Under the pieces are notes generated by a model that searched no databases, was not told where the DNA came from, and worked only from the letters and a program-made list of their open reading frames with translations. A program made the translations under genes and the position numbers. DNA of 13,758 nucleotides from DRVP01 sp964604045 (lineage in GTDB: Archaea; Thermoproteota; Bathyarchaeia; Bathyarchaeales; Bathycorpusculaceae): contig CAZRXM010000027.1 of assembly GCA_964604045.1 (NCBI GenBank), positions 1 through 13,758 on the forward strand. Direction: 5' to 3'. This document shows, one piece after another, positions 13,758 through 13,758 of this stretch (positions within the stretch are counted from its first letter, which is position 1; each line of letters starts with the position of its first letter).

Positions 13758-13758
13758 C

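Noticed and set aside
1..13758. CRISPR array, insertion sequence, tRNA genes
   Set aside because: No regularly spaced direct repeats, no transposase-like frame or terminal inverted repeats, and no cloverleaf with a GGTTCGAATCC-type arm on either strand.

Overview
The window reads as a piece of an archaeal chromosome. The left edge carries the 5' end of an archaeal 16S rRNA gene on the minus strand. Genes are preceded by TATA boxes (TTTATATC, CTTAAATA, TTTAAAAG) about 23-30 bases before short or absent leaders, and the proteins are archaeal in type: an Orc1/Cdc6 initiator, pyruvoyl-dependent arginine decarboxylase, a ~230-residue triosephosphate isomerase and a GH133-type debranching enzyme. 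Moderate GC and this gene mix fit a member of the TACK archaea, most likely Bathyarchaeia. That placement is inference and needs the full 16S sequence.

Layout. 1-52: start of 16S rRNA (minus), with a structured leader and a promoter near 304-311. 313-1001: no intact gene, but a decayed family-2 glycosyltransferase on the minus strand. 1002-3306 (plus): a winged-helix regulator with a membrane domain, then a large single-pass surface protein with many N-glycosylation sequons. 3389-3873: a 47-residue protein converging on a small winged-helix protein. 4056-4556 (plus): a YfcE/MJ0936-type phosphodiesterase. 4553-7965 (minus): orc1/cdc6, a small winged-helix gene, moaC, moaB and moaA, closely packed. 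8108-12448 (plus): arginine decarboxylase, then a likely tpiA-DUF89-glycogen debranching operon. 12440-13501 (minus): a GalT-like nucleotidyltransferase, preceded by the C-terminal remnant of a GH1 beta-glycosidase cut by the window edge.

Functional themes. MoaA and MoaC make cyclic pyranopterin monophosphate from GTP, and MoaB adenylylates molybdopterin later in the same pathway; they follow a replication initiator and a small regulator. On the right, triosephosphate isomerase, a DUF89 metal phosphatase, the debranching enzyme, the GalT-like enzyme and a GH1 remnant form a carbohydrate block.

I did not find a clearly new molecular system. The most rewarding points are the two decayed glycosyl-enzyme genes, the Orc1/Cdc6-regulator-moa arrangement with an apparent promoter over a stop codon, the membrane regulator/surface glycoprotein pair, the HAHSQ variant in the GalT-like protein, and the DUF89 phosphatase overlapping the debranching gene.
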